NCBI GenBank assembly: GCA_041666685.1
Contig: JBAYGJ010000002.1
Span: forward strand, 1-55,788
DNA: 55,788 nt
Direction of reading: 5' to 3'
Source of the DNA: JBAYGJ01 sp041666685
Lineage (GTDB): Bacteria > Patescibacteriota > Patescibacteriia > UBA10025 > JAHIVO01
The notes below the pieces were generated by a model that did no database searches, was not told where the DNA came from, and saw only the letters and a program-made list of their open reading frames with translations. Positions 7,983-16,275 of the stretch are shown in pieces (the stretch's first letter is position 1; every line of letters starts with the position of its first letter). The position numbers and the translations under genes were made by a program.

Positions 7983-8537
7983 ATGGCAGAAGCAAAAGAA
8001 CCGACAATATTCTTGAATGCCAAGGAGATTCTGAAGACACTGGGCGTTTCTCATGGCCAGGTGGTCATGGATTTAGGTTGCGGTTCGGGATATTTCGTCA
8101 TAGAGGCTAGCCGATTGGTCGGCGATAGCGGCAAAGTCTATGCGGTGGACGTCCAGAAGCCCGCCCTCTCTACCGTAGCCAGCAAGGCCGCCACGTACGG
8201 ATTGACGAACATTAAAACTGTCTGGTCGGACGCGGAAGTTTACGGCGCCGCCCGAAAGATTAAAAACGCTTCAATTGACGTTATGCTGCTGATCCAATTA
8301 TTCTCGCAGACGCACAAACACCAGGAAGTATTCCGTGAAGCGGTACGGATGACCAAGCCGGAGGGACAAATTGTCGTGGTTGACTGGCGCCCTGACCGGT
8401 TGACGTACGGTCCGCCAAAGAGTAAGCGTCTAAGCATTGAGCAAATAAAAGCCCTGGCTACCCACGAAGGGTGGAGTCGGGCAAAAGAAATTGCCATCGG
8501 TGCGTATCATTTTGGATTAGTATTCACCAAATCGTAA
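7983..8537 (+). CDS. Class I SAM-dependent methyltransferase
   Basis: 184 residues with motif I DLGCGSGYF (30-38), an acidic end of beta-2 (VYAVD) and motif IV-like VMLLIQL. The order matches the UbiE/Methyltransf_11/31 group, which acts on small molecules or arsenite as well as quinones; the substrate cannot be told. An extended -10 (TGCTATAAT, 7966-7974) lies 8 nt before the ATG with no Shine-Dalgarno, so translation is probably leaderless. It follows rnhB by 20 nt and ends at a terminator that abuts yraN. Confidence 0.85.
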   Translation: MAEAKEPTIFLNAKEILKTLGVSHGQVVMDLGCGSGYFVIEASRLVGDSGKVYAVDVQKPALSTVASKAATYGLTNIKTVWSDAEVYGAARKIKNASIDVMLLIQLFSQTHKHQEVFREAVRMTKPEGQIVVVDWRPDRLTYGPPKSKRLSIEQIKALATHEGWSRAKEIAIGAYHFGLVFTKS

Positions 8538-8582
8538 TTGACCGAACGGTAGTTCCCAGGTACAGTGTACGTGCCGAAACCT

Positions 8583-8611
8583 TCCCACAATATATATAGT
8601 GGGATTTTTTT
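8583..8611 (+). terminator. Intrinsic terminator directly abutting yraN
   Basis: TCCCAC (8583-8588), an AT loop, GTGGGA (8599-8604), then seven T. The last T is followed directly by the ATG of yraN, so this hairpin ends the methyltransferase transcript and occupies the place where a yraN ribosome-binding site would be. Confidence 0.8.
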
Positions 8612-8974
8612 ATGTCGCAGTACAGGCAATATATCGGGGAAAGCGGGGAAAGGATGGCAGAGGAATTTTTAGTATCTCGGAAATACCGGATTATCGACCG
8701 GCATTGGCACGGCCGCTACGGGGAAATCGATCTCGTGGCATGCGATCCGGCAAGCAAATGTTTGGTGTTTATAGAGGTCAAAACGCGCACATCTGAGGTA
8801 TACGGCCGGATACACGAGACTATTGACCGGCGAAAACTCGACCGGCTGGCCCTGGCTATCGACCGGTATGTCAGTGAGCATCGGTATCGCGGTCCCTACC
8901 GGTTGGATGCGGTATTCGTCAGGATCGGCCAGAGCCATGATATACAGCACCTGCCGAATGTTTCGATTGACTGA
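8612..8974 (+). CDS. yraN: YraN / UPF0102 endonuclease-fold protein
   Basis: 120 residues, normal length. The restriction-endonuclease-like core is visible: E11 and E18 region GESGERMAEEFL, RYGEIDLVA (E/D of the active site) and LVFIEVKTR (E-x-K). Bacterial YraN proteins are predicted Holliday-junction resolvase-like nucleases and often neighbour rnhB, as here at about 650 bp. The ATG follows immediately on the T run of a terminator hairpin, with no Shine-Dalgarno; a TATATA box inside the hairpin loop could drive a short-leader transcript. Confidence 0.88.
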   Translation: MSQYRQYIGESGERMAEEFLVSRKYRIIDRHWHGRYGEIDLVACDPASKCLVFIEVKTRTSEVYGRIHETIDRRKLDRLALAIDRYVSEHRYRGPYRLDAVFVRIGQSHDIQHLPNVSID

Positions 8975-9018
8975 ATGGGCTTGCATTAATTTCCTATTTC
9001 CCCTATACTCTGTATAGA

Positions 9019-9046
9019 GACTAGTTTGAATAAACTGGTCTTTTTT
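9019..9046 (+). terminator. Intrinsic terminator between yraN and nusA
   Basis: GACTAGTTT (9019-9027), loop, AAACTGGTC (9032-9040), then six T. A TTGCAT..TATACT pair just upstream (about 8981-9007) would place this hairpin at the very start of a nusA transcript, so it may act as an attenuator as well as the yraN terminator. Confidence 0.75.
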
Positions 9047-9075
9047 AGTAGGCATTACAATTATAAAAAAATATT

Positions 9076-10470
9076 ATGGGACAGGAAAATGACATTATCC
9101 AGGCGGTGAAGCAGATCTGTGAAGAAAAAAATATTTCAATGGAGTCAGTCGTTGAAACTATCGAGGCAGCGTTGGCGGTGGCCTATCGCAAGGATTTTGG
9201 CGAGAAAAACCAGAATATCAAGGTTGAGTTTGAACTGGCCAAAGCCAAGTCCAGGGTGTTTGACGTCAAGACGGTTACGACTGATGAAAAATTTGAACTG
9301 ACCGAAAAACTGAAGGAAGAGAAAAAAGCCCAGGAAGAGGCTGCGGCAGCTGAGGGTAAGCCGCTAGAACCGGACATGTCCGGGCGGGATACTGCCGGCC
9401 AGAATGAGGCAGGCGAAAATGAAGAGGATAAATTTGAACGGTTTAATCCGAAGACTGAAATAACCTTGACGGAAGCCAAGAAGATCAAAAAGAGTTCAAA
9501 GGTTGATGATGTGATAAAGACTGAATTGTTCCCGCCGGCCGCGTACGGCCGTATGGCGGCACAGACTGCCAAACAGGTGATTATCCAACGGCTGCGCGAA
9601 GCCGAGCGTGAAAATATCTACAAAGAGTACAAGGGCAAGGAAGGTGACGTGATCAATGGAACGATTCAACGGGTGGAAGGCCGGATGGTACTGGTTGACC
9701 TGGGCCAGACGATTGCCTTATTGCCGCCGCCCGAGCAGATACCACGCGAACGGTACGTGCCGAACCAGCGCTTACGGTTTTTTGTGGCCGGCGTGAATAC
9801 CACCTCCAAAGGTCCGGAGATAATTTTATCCCGGGCGCATCCGGATATGGTCAGGAAACTATTCATGCTGGAAGTGCCGGAAATTGCCAGCGGTTCAGTG
9901 GAAATAAAGGCGCTAGCCCGCGAAGCAGGATCCCGCACTAAGGTAGCTGTATCGACGACCCAGCGGAATATTGATCCCGTCGGCTCATGCGTCGGCCAGC
10001 GCGGCTCACGCGTCCAGACCATCATCTCAGAAATCGGCGGGGAGAAGATCGACATCATCGAATGGGACGCTAATCCGGTTCGGTTCATCTCCAATGCGTT
10101 ATCGCCGGCGAAGGTCCTGAGCGTAAAAATCAACGAAGAGGAGAAAACAGCTCTTGCAGAAGTAAAAGAGGATCAGCTGTCTTTAGCGATCGGTAAAGCT
10201 GGCCAGAATGTGCGTTTATCCGCCAAACTGACCGGCTGGAAGATCGACATCATTTCGGATACCGGCGAAAAGGTTACGGAAAAAAATACCGATGCCGTGG
10301 AAGTGAAAAAAAATGAAACGACTGACCCAATGCCTGAAGCTGCGGTTACGCCGGAAGCCAGCGCAGAGCCGGAAGTAAGTCCGGCGACAGTTGCTGAAAC
10401 CCCGTCCGAGGTTTCAGCAGCCACACCGGCATCAGAGGAGCCGGCCAAGCCTGAAGAGACAAAAGAATAA
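9076..10470 (+). CDS. nusA: Transcription termination/antitermination factor NusA
   Basis: 464 residues. The N-terminal RNAP-binding domain (about 1-170) contains an extra acidic, Ala/Glu-rich segment of about 45 residues (roughly 78-125). It is followed by an S1 domain (GDVINGTIQRVEGRM), KH1 (PVGSCVGQRGSRVQ) and KH2 (LAIGKAGQNVRLSAKLTGWKI), and a low-complexity Pro/Ala/Glu tail of about 60 residues in place of AR repeats. NusA binds RNA polymerase flap and nascent RNA to set pausing, termination and rRNA antitermination. No Shine-Dalgarno precedes the ATG; a TACAAT box lies 14 nt upstream. Confidence 0.96.
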   Translation: MGQENDIIQAVKQICEEKNISMESVVETIEAALAVAYRKDFGEKNQNIKVEFELAKAKSRVFDVKTVTTDEKFELTEKLKEEKKAQEEAAAAEGKPLEPDMSGRDTAGQNEAGENEEDKFERFNPKTEITLTEAKKIKKSSKVDDVIKTELFPPAAYGRMAAQTAKQVIIQRLREAERENIYKEYKGKEGDVINGTIQRVEGRMVLVDLGQTIALLPPPEQIPRERYVPNQRLRFFVAGVNTTSKGPEIILSRAHPDMVRKLFMLEVPEIASGSVEIKALAREAGSRTKVAVSTTQRNIDPVGSCVGQRGSRVQTIISEIGGEKIDIIEWDANPVRFISNALSPAKVLSVKINEEEKTALAEVKEDQLSLAIGKAGQNVRLSAKLTGWKIDIISDTGEKVTEKNTDAVEVKKNETTDPMPEAAVTPEASAEPEVSPATVAETPSEVSAATPASEEPAKPEETKE

Positions 10471-10495
10471 TTATTTAATAAATAATCATCTGATT

Positions 10496-12490
10496 ATGTC
10501 ATTGCCTCTCATTCTCGCACTTGGGGCAGCTGCCCTGGCCATCGTGTATGGCGCCATATTGATCCGCTGGATTATTCGTCAGCCAAAAGGCGACGATAAA
10601 ATGCAATCCATCGCCAAAGCAATCCAAGAAGGAGCGAGCGCGTATTTGAACCGCCAATATCGCACGGTTGGCCTGATTGCCATCGTAGTATTCATTGTTT
10701 TATGGCTCCTTATTGATTTAAAGACTGCTCTGGGCTTCCTAGTCGGCGCGGTATTATCGGCATTGGCCGGCTACATCGGGATGAATGTTTCCGTACGGGC
10801 GAATGTACGTACTGCAGAAGCGGCCAAACAGGGTTTAGCTCGGGCGTTATCCGTTTCTTCAAAAGGCGGAGCTGTAACCGGTTTGCTGGTTGTGGGCCTC
10901 GGTTTGCTCGGAGTGGCCGGTTACTATGCCATCACGAAAGATGTTAAGGCCCTGATTGGTTTGGGCTTTGGCGGAAGCTTGATTTCGATCTTTGCGCGGC
11001 TGGGCGGCGGCATCTATACGAAAGCGGCTGATGTCGGCGCTGACCTAGTCGGTAAAGTAGAGGCGGGCATCCCTGAGGATGACCCCCGCAATCCGGCGGT
11101 GATTGCCGACAATGTAGGAGATAATGTTGGCGATTGCGCCGGTATGGCAGCGGATCTTTTTGAGACCTACGCCGTGACTGCGGTAGCGTCGATGCTGCTC
11201 GGGTCGCTGTTGTTTGTCGGTTTTGAAAATGCACTCCTCTATCCGCTGGTGATCGGCGGCCTGTCAATTATCACGTCTATTATCGGAATATTTTTTATCC
11301 GCCTGGGCAAGTCTCAAAATATCATGGGGGCGCTCTATAAAGGGATGATTGCCGCTGGCGTCCTGTCGGCCATCGCATTTTATCCGCTGACCCGTTGGCT
11401 CATGCAGGATAATGGCCGGTATACAGTCAATAATATTTATCTTGCCTCATTGGTCGGCCTGATTGTGACAGCCTTACTGGTCGTCATTACTGAATATTAT
11501 ACATCGACAAAATACGGTCCGGTTCGCGGAATTGCGAAAGCGTCCGAGACCGGGCATGCGACGAATATTATTAACGGTCTGGCAGTTTCCATGAAAGCGA
11601 CTGCCCTGCCGGTGCTGGTTATCGGCGGTGGAGTTTTGGCGGCGTATGCGTTAGCGGATATTTATGGAATTGCCATTGCAGTCATGAGCATGCTCTCATT
11701 GACCGGGATTATTGTGGCTATCGATGCGTACGGGCCGATCACCGACAATGCCGGAGGCATAGCCGAAATGGCAGAATTGCCAAAATCCGTACGTGATATT
11801 ACCGATCCGCTGGACGCTGTTGGAAATACGACGAAGGCTGTGACCAAGGGATACGCAATAGGTTCAGCGGGGTTGGCGGCTTTAGTGCTTTTCGCTTCAT
11901 ATACTCAGGAATTAGCCGATCGAGGCATGAATTTACTTTTTAATCTGGAAGACCCGAAAGTTATTGTCGGGTTATTTATCGGCGGACTTATGCCGTACCT
12001 ATTCGGGGCGCAAGCCATGCAGGCAGTAGGCAAAGTAGCCGGATATGTTGTTGAAGAGGTGCGGCGTCAGTTTCGCGAGAACAAGGGTATTATGGCAGGC
12101 ACTTCAAAACCGGATTATGCCAAGACAGTGGATATCGTTACGAAAGGTGCCATCAAACAAATGATCGTCCCAGCGCTGATGCCAGTGGTCGTTCCGATTG
12201 CGGTCGGATGGCTGATGGGCCCGGTTGCCCTTGGCGGCTTGCTGGTGGGCAGTATCGTTACCGGTATTTTTGTGGCGATTTCCATGACTACGGGCGGTGC
12301 GGCCTGGGATAATGCAAAAAAATATATTGAAAGCGGAGCATTTGGCGGCAAGGGATCGACGGCGCACCAGGCTGCGGTCACCGGCGATACGGTAGGAGAT
12401 CCATACAAGGACACGGCCGGGCCGGCAATTAATCCGATGATTAAAATCCTGAACATTGTCGCGCTGTTGATTATCGGTTTCATTATCTAA
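10496..12490 (+). CDS. hppA: K+-independent membrane H+-translocating pyrophosphatase
   Basis: 664 residues with about 16 membrane helices. The pyrophosphate site is intact: DVGADLVGKVE, the downstream DDPRNPAVIADNVGDNVGD, and DNAKKYIE near the C-terminus. The motif GNTTKAVTKG carries Lys and Thr at the two positions that mark the K+-independent H+-pumping subfamily (K+-dependent enzymes have Ala/Gly). It hydrolyses PPi and exports protons, giving a cheap membrane potential that suits an organism with little respiration. I chose the ATG at 10496, which begins the first membrane helix; upstream in-frame codons overlap nusA. Confidence 0.96.
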   Translation: MSLPLILALGAAALAIVYGAILIRWIIRQPKGDDKMQSIAKAIQEGASAYLNRQYRTVGLIAIVVFIVLWLLIDLKTALGFLVGAVLSALAGYIGMNVSVRANVRTAEAAKQGLARALSVSSKGGAVTGLLVVGLGLLGVAGYYAITKDVKALIGLGFGGSLISIFARLGGGIYTKAADVGADLVGKVEAGIPEDDPRNPAVIADNVGDNVGDCAGMAADLFETYAVTAVASMLLGSLLFVGFENALLYPLVIGGLSIITSIIGIFFIRLGKSQNIMGALYKGMIAAGVLSAIAFYPLTRWLMQDNGRYTVNNIYLASLVGLIVTALLVVITEYYTSTKYGPVRGIAKASETGHATNIINGLAVSMKATALPVLVIGGGVLAAYALADIYGIAIAVMSMLSLTGIIVAIDAYGPITDNAGGIAEMAELPKSVRDITDPLDAVGNTTKAVTKGYAIGSAGLAALVLFASYTQELADRGMNLLFNLEDPKVIVGLFIGGLMPYLFGAQAMQAVGKVAGYVVEEVRRQFRENKGIMAGTSKPDYAKTVDIVTKGAIKQMIVPALMPVVVPIAVGWLMGPVALGGLLVGSIVTGIFVAISMTTGGAAWDNAKKYIESGAFGGKGSTAHQAAVTGDTVGDPYKDTAGPAINPMIKILNIVALLIIGFII

Positions 12491-12500
12491 TTTTCAGCTT

Positions 12501-13139
12501 ATGTACGAAGGTGTACGTCAGGTATTCGTGCCTTTAGTACAAAAGAAGATACGTGAGGTGGTTGGCGAGGAACATTTACCAAGCAAGCCACCTTTTATCT
12601 TATCGCCAAACCATATCGGGTTTTTTGACGCTCCCTTTTTGACGGTTTTTGTCCTGAAAAAATATAACCTTCCTTTATATGCGCCTACCGTGATGCATAT
12701 AGTGAGAGCGTGGGGCGGCCAAAGCATCGCCCGTCGCTGGATGGGCATGCTGCCGGTGAGGCCGGAAAATCCTGCTTCAGTCCTCGATGAGGCCAATGAC
12801 TTGTTACGGCAGAACAATATTGTCGCAATTTTTCCCGAAGGTTCCCGCAATGACGACCCAAACCAATTGGACAAGGGTAAGACCGGGGCGGTGAGGCTGG
12901 CGCTCATGTCCGGCGCGCCACTGATCCCCGTAGGGTTGATCAGCAATACGGGGTATAAGATATGGACTGGGCTGTACAGTTTGTTCAGGCATGACCGGTA
13001 CGTGAAAATGGTTTTCGGCCAGCCTTTGGATTTGTCAGAATATCGCGGCCAGCCTATTGATAAGCCCTTATTGGAGTCGGCACACCGGAAGCTCATGCTG
13101 GCGATTAGCGCCCTGTGCGGTAAAGTGTATAATTACTGA
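12501..13139 (+). CDS. plsC: PlsC-type 1-acyl-glycerol-3-phosphate acyltransferase
   Basis: 212 residues with the acyltransferase block I motif H38-x4-D43 (NHIGFFD) and block III FPEGSR (111-116). These enzymes transfer an acyl chain to lysophosphatidate at the membrane surface. The protein is shorter than long PlsC forms and starts almost at block I. It begins 10 nt after hppA and ends 2 nt before a second, different PlsC, so the two are co-transcribed; two paralogues side by side suggest distinct sn-1 and sn-2 or chain-length roles. Confidence 0.9.
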   Translation: MYEGVRQVFVPLVQKKIREVVGEEHLPSKPPFILSPNHIGFFDAPFLTVFVLKKYNLPLYAPTVMHIVRAWGGQSIARRWMGMLPVRPENPASVLDEANDLLRQNNIVAIFPEGSRNDDPNQLDKGKTGAVRLALMSGAPLIPVGLISNTGYKIWTGLYSLFRHDRYVKMVFGQPLDLSEYRGQPIDKPLLESAHRKLMLAISALCGKVYNY

Positions 13140-13141
13140 AC

Positions 13142-13813
13142 ATGACAAAAAAAGTATATCCCATCACTCGTTATACGCTTTTCCCGCTCATCCGGTTTTT
13201 TATAAAAAAAACCTTAGGGCTTGAAAACTTGCCCAAAAAGGGCCCATACCTCATAGCCTGCAAACATATGGGGCCGCTTGACGGCGTCTTTATCGGCGCG
13301 GTAATTGTGCCCTATATCAATCAGAAATTATATTATTTTACCAACGTGGCCCAGTGGGGCTGGGTGTGGGAAAAATTAGTGGCCGAGCGTTGGGCCGGTT
13401 CCATCCCGTACTACCGCGACAATCCGGGAGCCAGCCTGGAAATCGCCAACGAGCTCATACGGCAGGGGAAAGTCATCGGGATTTTCCCTGAAGGCATTAT
13501 CCAGGATTATGGCCAGCGTGGCCGTGCCAAAACCGGCGCCGCCCGGCTGGCTATTTGGCATCATATTCCGATCGTGCCGGTCGGTCTCGTCCATGATATC
13601 AGTGTCAGGACGGACTTGCCGCGGATGTTCCGTAAGCGGCAGGTGTTAAAGAATATTCTGCTCAATCCCCATTCCCTCGAAATCCATATTGGGCAGCCGT
13701 TTGAAATCAGTCAATATTACGGACGCGACATGACGCACGAAATGCTGATCGAAGCTACGAACGCCATTATGATGAATATCGAGAAGCTGACGAAAATAAA
13801 CGTCATTTCTTAA
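13142..13813 (+). CDS. PlsC-type acyltransferase, second paralogue
   Basis: 223 residues. Block I is KHMGPLD (H42-x4-D47) and block III FPEGII (115-120). Similarity to the preceding PlsC is limited to the motifs, so this is an old paralogue rather than a recent tandem duplication. It has a hydrophobic N-terminus (ITRYTLFPLIRFFI) that could dip into the membrane. The stop is followed by a gap of about 45 bp that carries the -10 box of the next gene. Confidence 0.9.
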   Translation: MTKKVYPITRYTLFPLIRFFIKKTLGLENLPKKGPYLIACKHMGPLDGVFIGAVIVPYINQKLYYFTNVAQWGWVWEKLVAERWAGSIPYYRDNPGASLEIANELIRQGKVIGIFPEGIIQDYGQRGRAKTGAARLAIWHHIPIVPVGLVHDISVRTDLPRMFRKRQVLKNILLNPHSLEIHIGQPFEISQYYGRDMTHEMLIEATNAIMMNIEKLTKINVIS

Positions 13814-13846
13814 TTTTTTTATAAATGTAGGCCAATTAATAATTTT

Positions 13847-13852
13847 CATAAT
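13847..13852 (+). promoter_or_regulatory. -10 box of leaderless acyl-activating enzyme gene
   Basis: CATAAT at 13847-13852 ends 6 nt before the ATG at 13859, predicting a leaderless transcript; no Shine-Dalgarno is present. Confidence 0.5.
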
Positions 13853-13858
13853 AAATAT

Positions 13859-15310
13859 ATGGAATGGAAAACACTTTCCCATTTACCGGCCAGCGACATC
13901 CGTGAGATGCAAAATGACATCTTGCGTAAATTTGTGCGGCACCAGTTACCGTATTCCCCTTTTTATCGCGCCATGTTTGAAAAAAACAAGATTAGTTTTG
14001 ACGACATCAGAACTGTAGATGATCTGCAGAAATTGCCCTTTTCCGACAAGTCGGATGTCGCACCGACTGCGGACGATCCCGGAAAGTCACGGAAATTTAT
14101 CCTCCAGCCCGATGAGCATTTGATAAAGAAATATGCGTCAAAGAAGTTTCTGGTGAATGTTCTCTGGGGCAAGATGACTAAGCAGGACGTGAAACGGAAA
14201 CTGGAATTTTTATATAAGCCGATCCATATCCATTTCACCACAGGCCGGACCGCCTTGCCGACTTCGTTTGTTTATTCTGGCAGTGATGTCGAGGTGTTGA
14301 AAGAGGCCGGCGAACGCATGCTTGACACGGCTGGCATCACCAGGGATTTGGTAGCCATTAATGCCTTTCCTTATGCCCCCCATTTGGCGTTCTGGCAGGC
14401 GTACAACGCCCTGACCAAGCTGGGCATGACCTCTGTGCATACCGGCGGCGGCAAAATCATGGGGACGCAAAAAATTCTCGATGCGACCGAGAAGTTAAAG
14501 GCCGGTGTACTGACAGTTATCCCCGGATATGGGTACCATCTGTTGCGAGAGGCGGTCAAACAAGGAAGGAATTTTTCCGGACTGAAATTTATCATCAGCG
14601 GCGGCGAGCGAGCCAGCGCCGGGCAGAAGGTAAAAGTGCACGAGCTTTTGGAGCAGCTGCAGGCCAAAGATGCGCAATATCTGTCCACCTATGCCATGAC
14701 CGAAGGCAAGACTGCCTGGATCCAATGCCACGAGCGTTCCGGTTACCATACGTATCCTGACTTGGAGATCTGGGAAGTTATAGACAAGAACGGTAAGGTA
14801 GTCAAGCCGGGCGAGCCAGGGGAATTAGTTATCACCACGATCGGCTGGCACGGGTCAGTCGTCGTCCGTTACCGCACCGGCGATATGACGGAAGGGATGG
14901 ACTATGAACCTTGTCCGCATTGCGGCAAGACCGTCCCGCGCATCCGCATGGATATCCAACGCAATTCAGAAATAAAAGAATTCCACCTGACAAAAGTGAA
15001 AGGTGAATTAATCAATTTAAATGATTTTTATCCGGTCATGTCCGGTATTGCCGAGATTGATGAATGGCAGGTGGAGATCCGCAAGAAAAATAATGATCCG
15101 TATGATACTGATGAGTTGGTGGCGTATGTAGCCGTGAAACCCGGCGCATCATTCAGCCAGGTCAAAGCAGAAGTCGACAAGAAAGTCCGCAGTGAAATGT
15201 TTGTCACAGTTCTGATTGAAGAAAAGAAATTGGCCGAGCTGGAGCAGATGCTTGGCACAGAGACAGAGCTGAAGGAAAAGCGGATTATCGACAAGCGGCC
15301 AAAGGTATAA
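13859..15310 (+). CDS. PaaK-like AMP-forming acyl-CoA synthetase / adenylate-forming enzyme
   Basis: 483 residues resembling the phenylacetate-CoA ligase branch of ANL enzymes: N-terminal LPYSPFYR segment, a phosphate-binding stretch HFTTGRTALPTSF (the usual SSGTTGxPT is altered), YAMTEGK, a RTGDM motif, a Zn-type CPHCGKTVPRI segment and a C-terminal subdomain. The reaction would adenylate a carboxylate (probably a fatty acid here) and may pass it to CoA or another thiol. The P-loop variation leaves activity uncertain. It lies between the PlsC genes and a patatin 3 nt downstream, which points to acyl-chain activation for phospholipid synthesis. Confidence 0.8.
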   Translation: MEWKTLSHLPASDIREMQNDILRKFVRHQLPYSPFYRAMFEKNKISFDDIRTVDDLQKLPFSDKSDVAPTADDPGKSRKFILQPDEHLIKKYASKKFLVNVLWGKMTKQDVKRKLEFLYKPIHIHFTTGRTALPTSFVYSGSDVEVLKEAGERMLDTAGITRDLVAINAFPYAPHLAFWQAYNALTKLGMTSVHTGGGKIMGTQKILDATEKLKAGVLTVIPGYGYHLLREAVKQGRNFSGLKFIISGGERASAGQKVKVHELLEQLQAKDAQYLSTYAMTEGKTAWIQCHERSGYHTYPDLEIWEVIDKNGKVVKPGEPGELVITTIGWHGSVVVRYRTGDMTEGMDYEPCPHCGKTVPRIRMDIQRNSEIKEFHLTKVKGELINLNDFYPVMSGIAEIDEWQVEIRKKNNDPYDTDELVAYVAVKPGASFSQVKAEVDKKVRSEMFVTVLIEEKKLAELEQMLGTETELKEKRIIDKRPKV

Positions 15311-15313
15311 AAG

Positions 15314-16213
15314 ATGGCACGCGATATTATCATCATGATCGAAGGCGGGGCCATGCTTGGCGTGTTCGGCGCCGGCGTAGTGACGGCCTTCCAGGAGGCG
15401 GACATCTACCCCCGGATACATAGTGTTTATGGAGCTTCAGCCGGCGCCCATGATTTGGCGTATTTTTTGGCAGCCCAGGCGGACAGCCGGCAGGCGCGGG
15501 TCGGCTCAAGCATTTATTATGAGGATTTAATCGGCAGGCGATTTATCAACCCAAGTCGTTTTTTTGTTTACATCTGGGACCTTATCGTACGCAGGTTCAG
15601 GCCCCGCCACGCTGTACGCCATATTCTTGATCTTGATTATATCATCCACGTCGAGCAGACTGTTAAAAAACTTGATGTTCGTGCCCTCGTGGGCCAACTG
15701 ATCCCATTTTATATCGCGGCCTACGATGTTGCCAGGGGGCAGGTTGTCTTTTTGGACGGCAAGCAGGACACGTTCCAAACGTTGAAAGCTTCCTCCACAG
15801 CTTCGCCGTTTTATGCCAATACCGTCGAGGTTCGGGGGCGCCAATATCTCGACGGCGGGTTGATCCAAGATTGGGATGTCGAAAAGATTGTTCGTGAACA
15901 TCCGGAAAAGAAGATTGTGTATGTCATCAATAATAAAAAGAACCCTTGGTTTACGGGTTTCGTGTTGCCCTATTATTTGTTAGAAGCTGTACTTAACCTG
16001 ATGTGTTTCGGATGGAAAATTTCTTGGTCACGACTAAAAAATTCTTTTGCCTATGAGACCAAGAAAAAATTATTCAAATTTCCGAACGTGACCGTGGTGA
16101 GTAATGTTCTGGAGTTCACGAACAGTATTACCGATAAGGCAGTGTTGCTCAGCATTTACGAGCACGGCCTCGTAAAAGGCAGGGAGGCTTTGGTTAGGTT
16201 AGGTTTAGCTTGA
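15314..16213 (+). CDS. Patatin-like phospholipase
   Basis: 299 residues with a complete patatin Ser-Asp dyad: oxyanion loop EGGAMLGVFGAG (10-21), nucleophile elbow GASAG (S42) and DGG (D180). Patatins release fatty acids from phospholipids. Hydrophobic stretches at about 84-92 and 215-230 suggest membrane association. There is no signal peptide, so the enzyme acts inside the cell or is delivered by other means. It follows the acyl-activating enzyme by 3 nt. Together the four genes could hydrolyse lipids, activate the acyl chain and re-esterify it. Confidence 0.9.
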   Translation: MARDIIIMIEGGAMLGVFGAGVVTAFQEADIYPRIHSVYGASAGAHDLAYFLAAQADSRQARVGSSIYYEDLIGRRFINPSRFFVYIWDLIVRRFRPRHAVRHILDLDYIIHVEQTVKKLDVRALVGQLIPFYIAAYDVARGQVVFLDGKQDTFQTLKASSTASPFYANTVEVRGRQYLDGGLIQDWDVEKIVREHPEKKIVYVINNKKNPWFTGFVLPYYLLEAVLNLMCFGWKISWSRLKNSFAYETKKKLFKFPNVTVVSNVLEFTNSITDKAVLLSIYEHGLVKGREALVRLGLA

Positions 16214-16238
16214 AAAAACCTCGGAACTAGTCTATTAT
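16210..16238 (+). promoter_or_regulatory. tig operon promoter
   Basis: TTGAAA (16210-16215), a 17 nt spacer and TATTAT (16233-16238). The -35 box overlaps the patatin stop codon. The leader of about 31 nt has no clear Shine-Dalgarno. Confidence 0.75.
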
Positions 16239-16275
16239 TAAGTATCCAAGGCTGATTTTTTATCCCCAAAAAACC

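Noticed and set aside
8981..9046. nusA attenuator made of a TTGCAT..TATACT promoter and the hairpin at 9019
   Set aside because: The hairpin is well explained as the yraN terminator, and the -35 box is poor; kept only as a remark.
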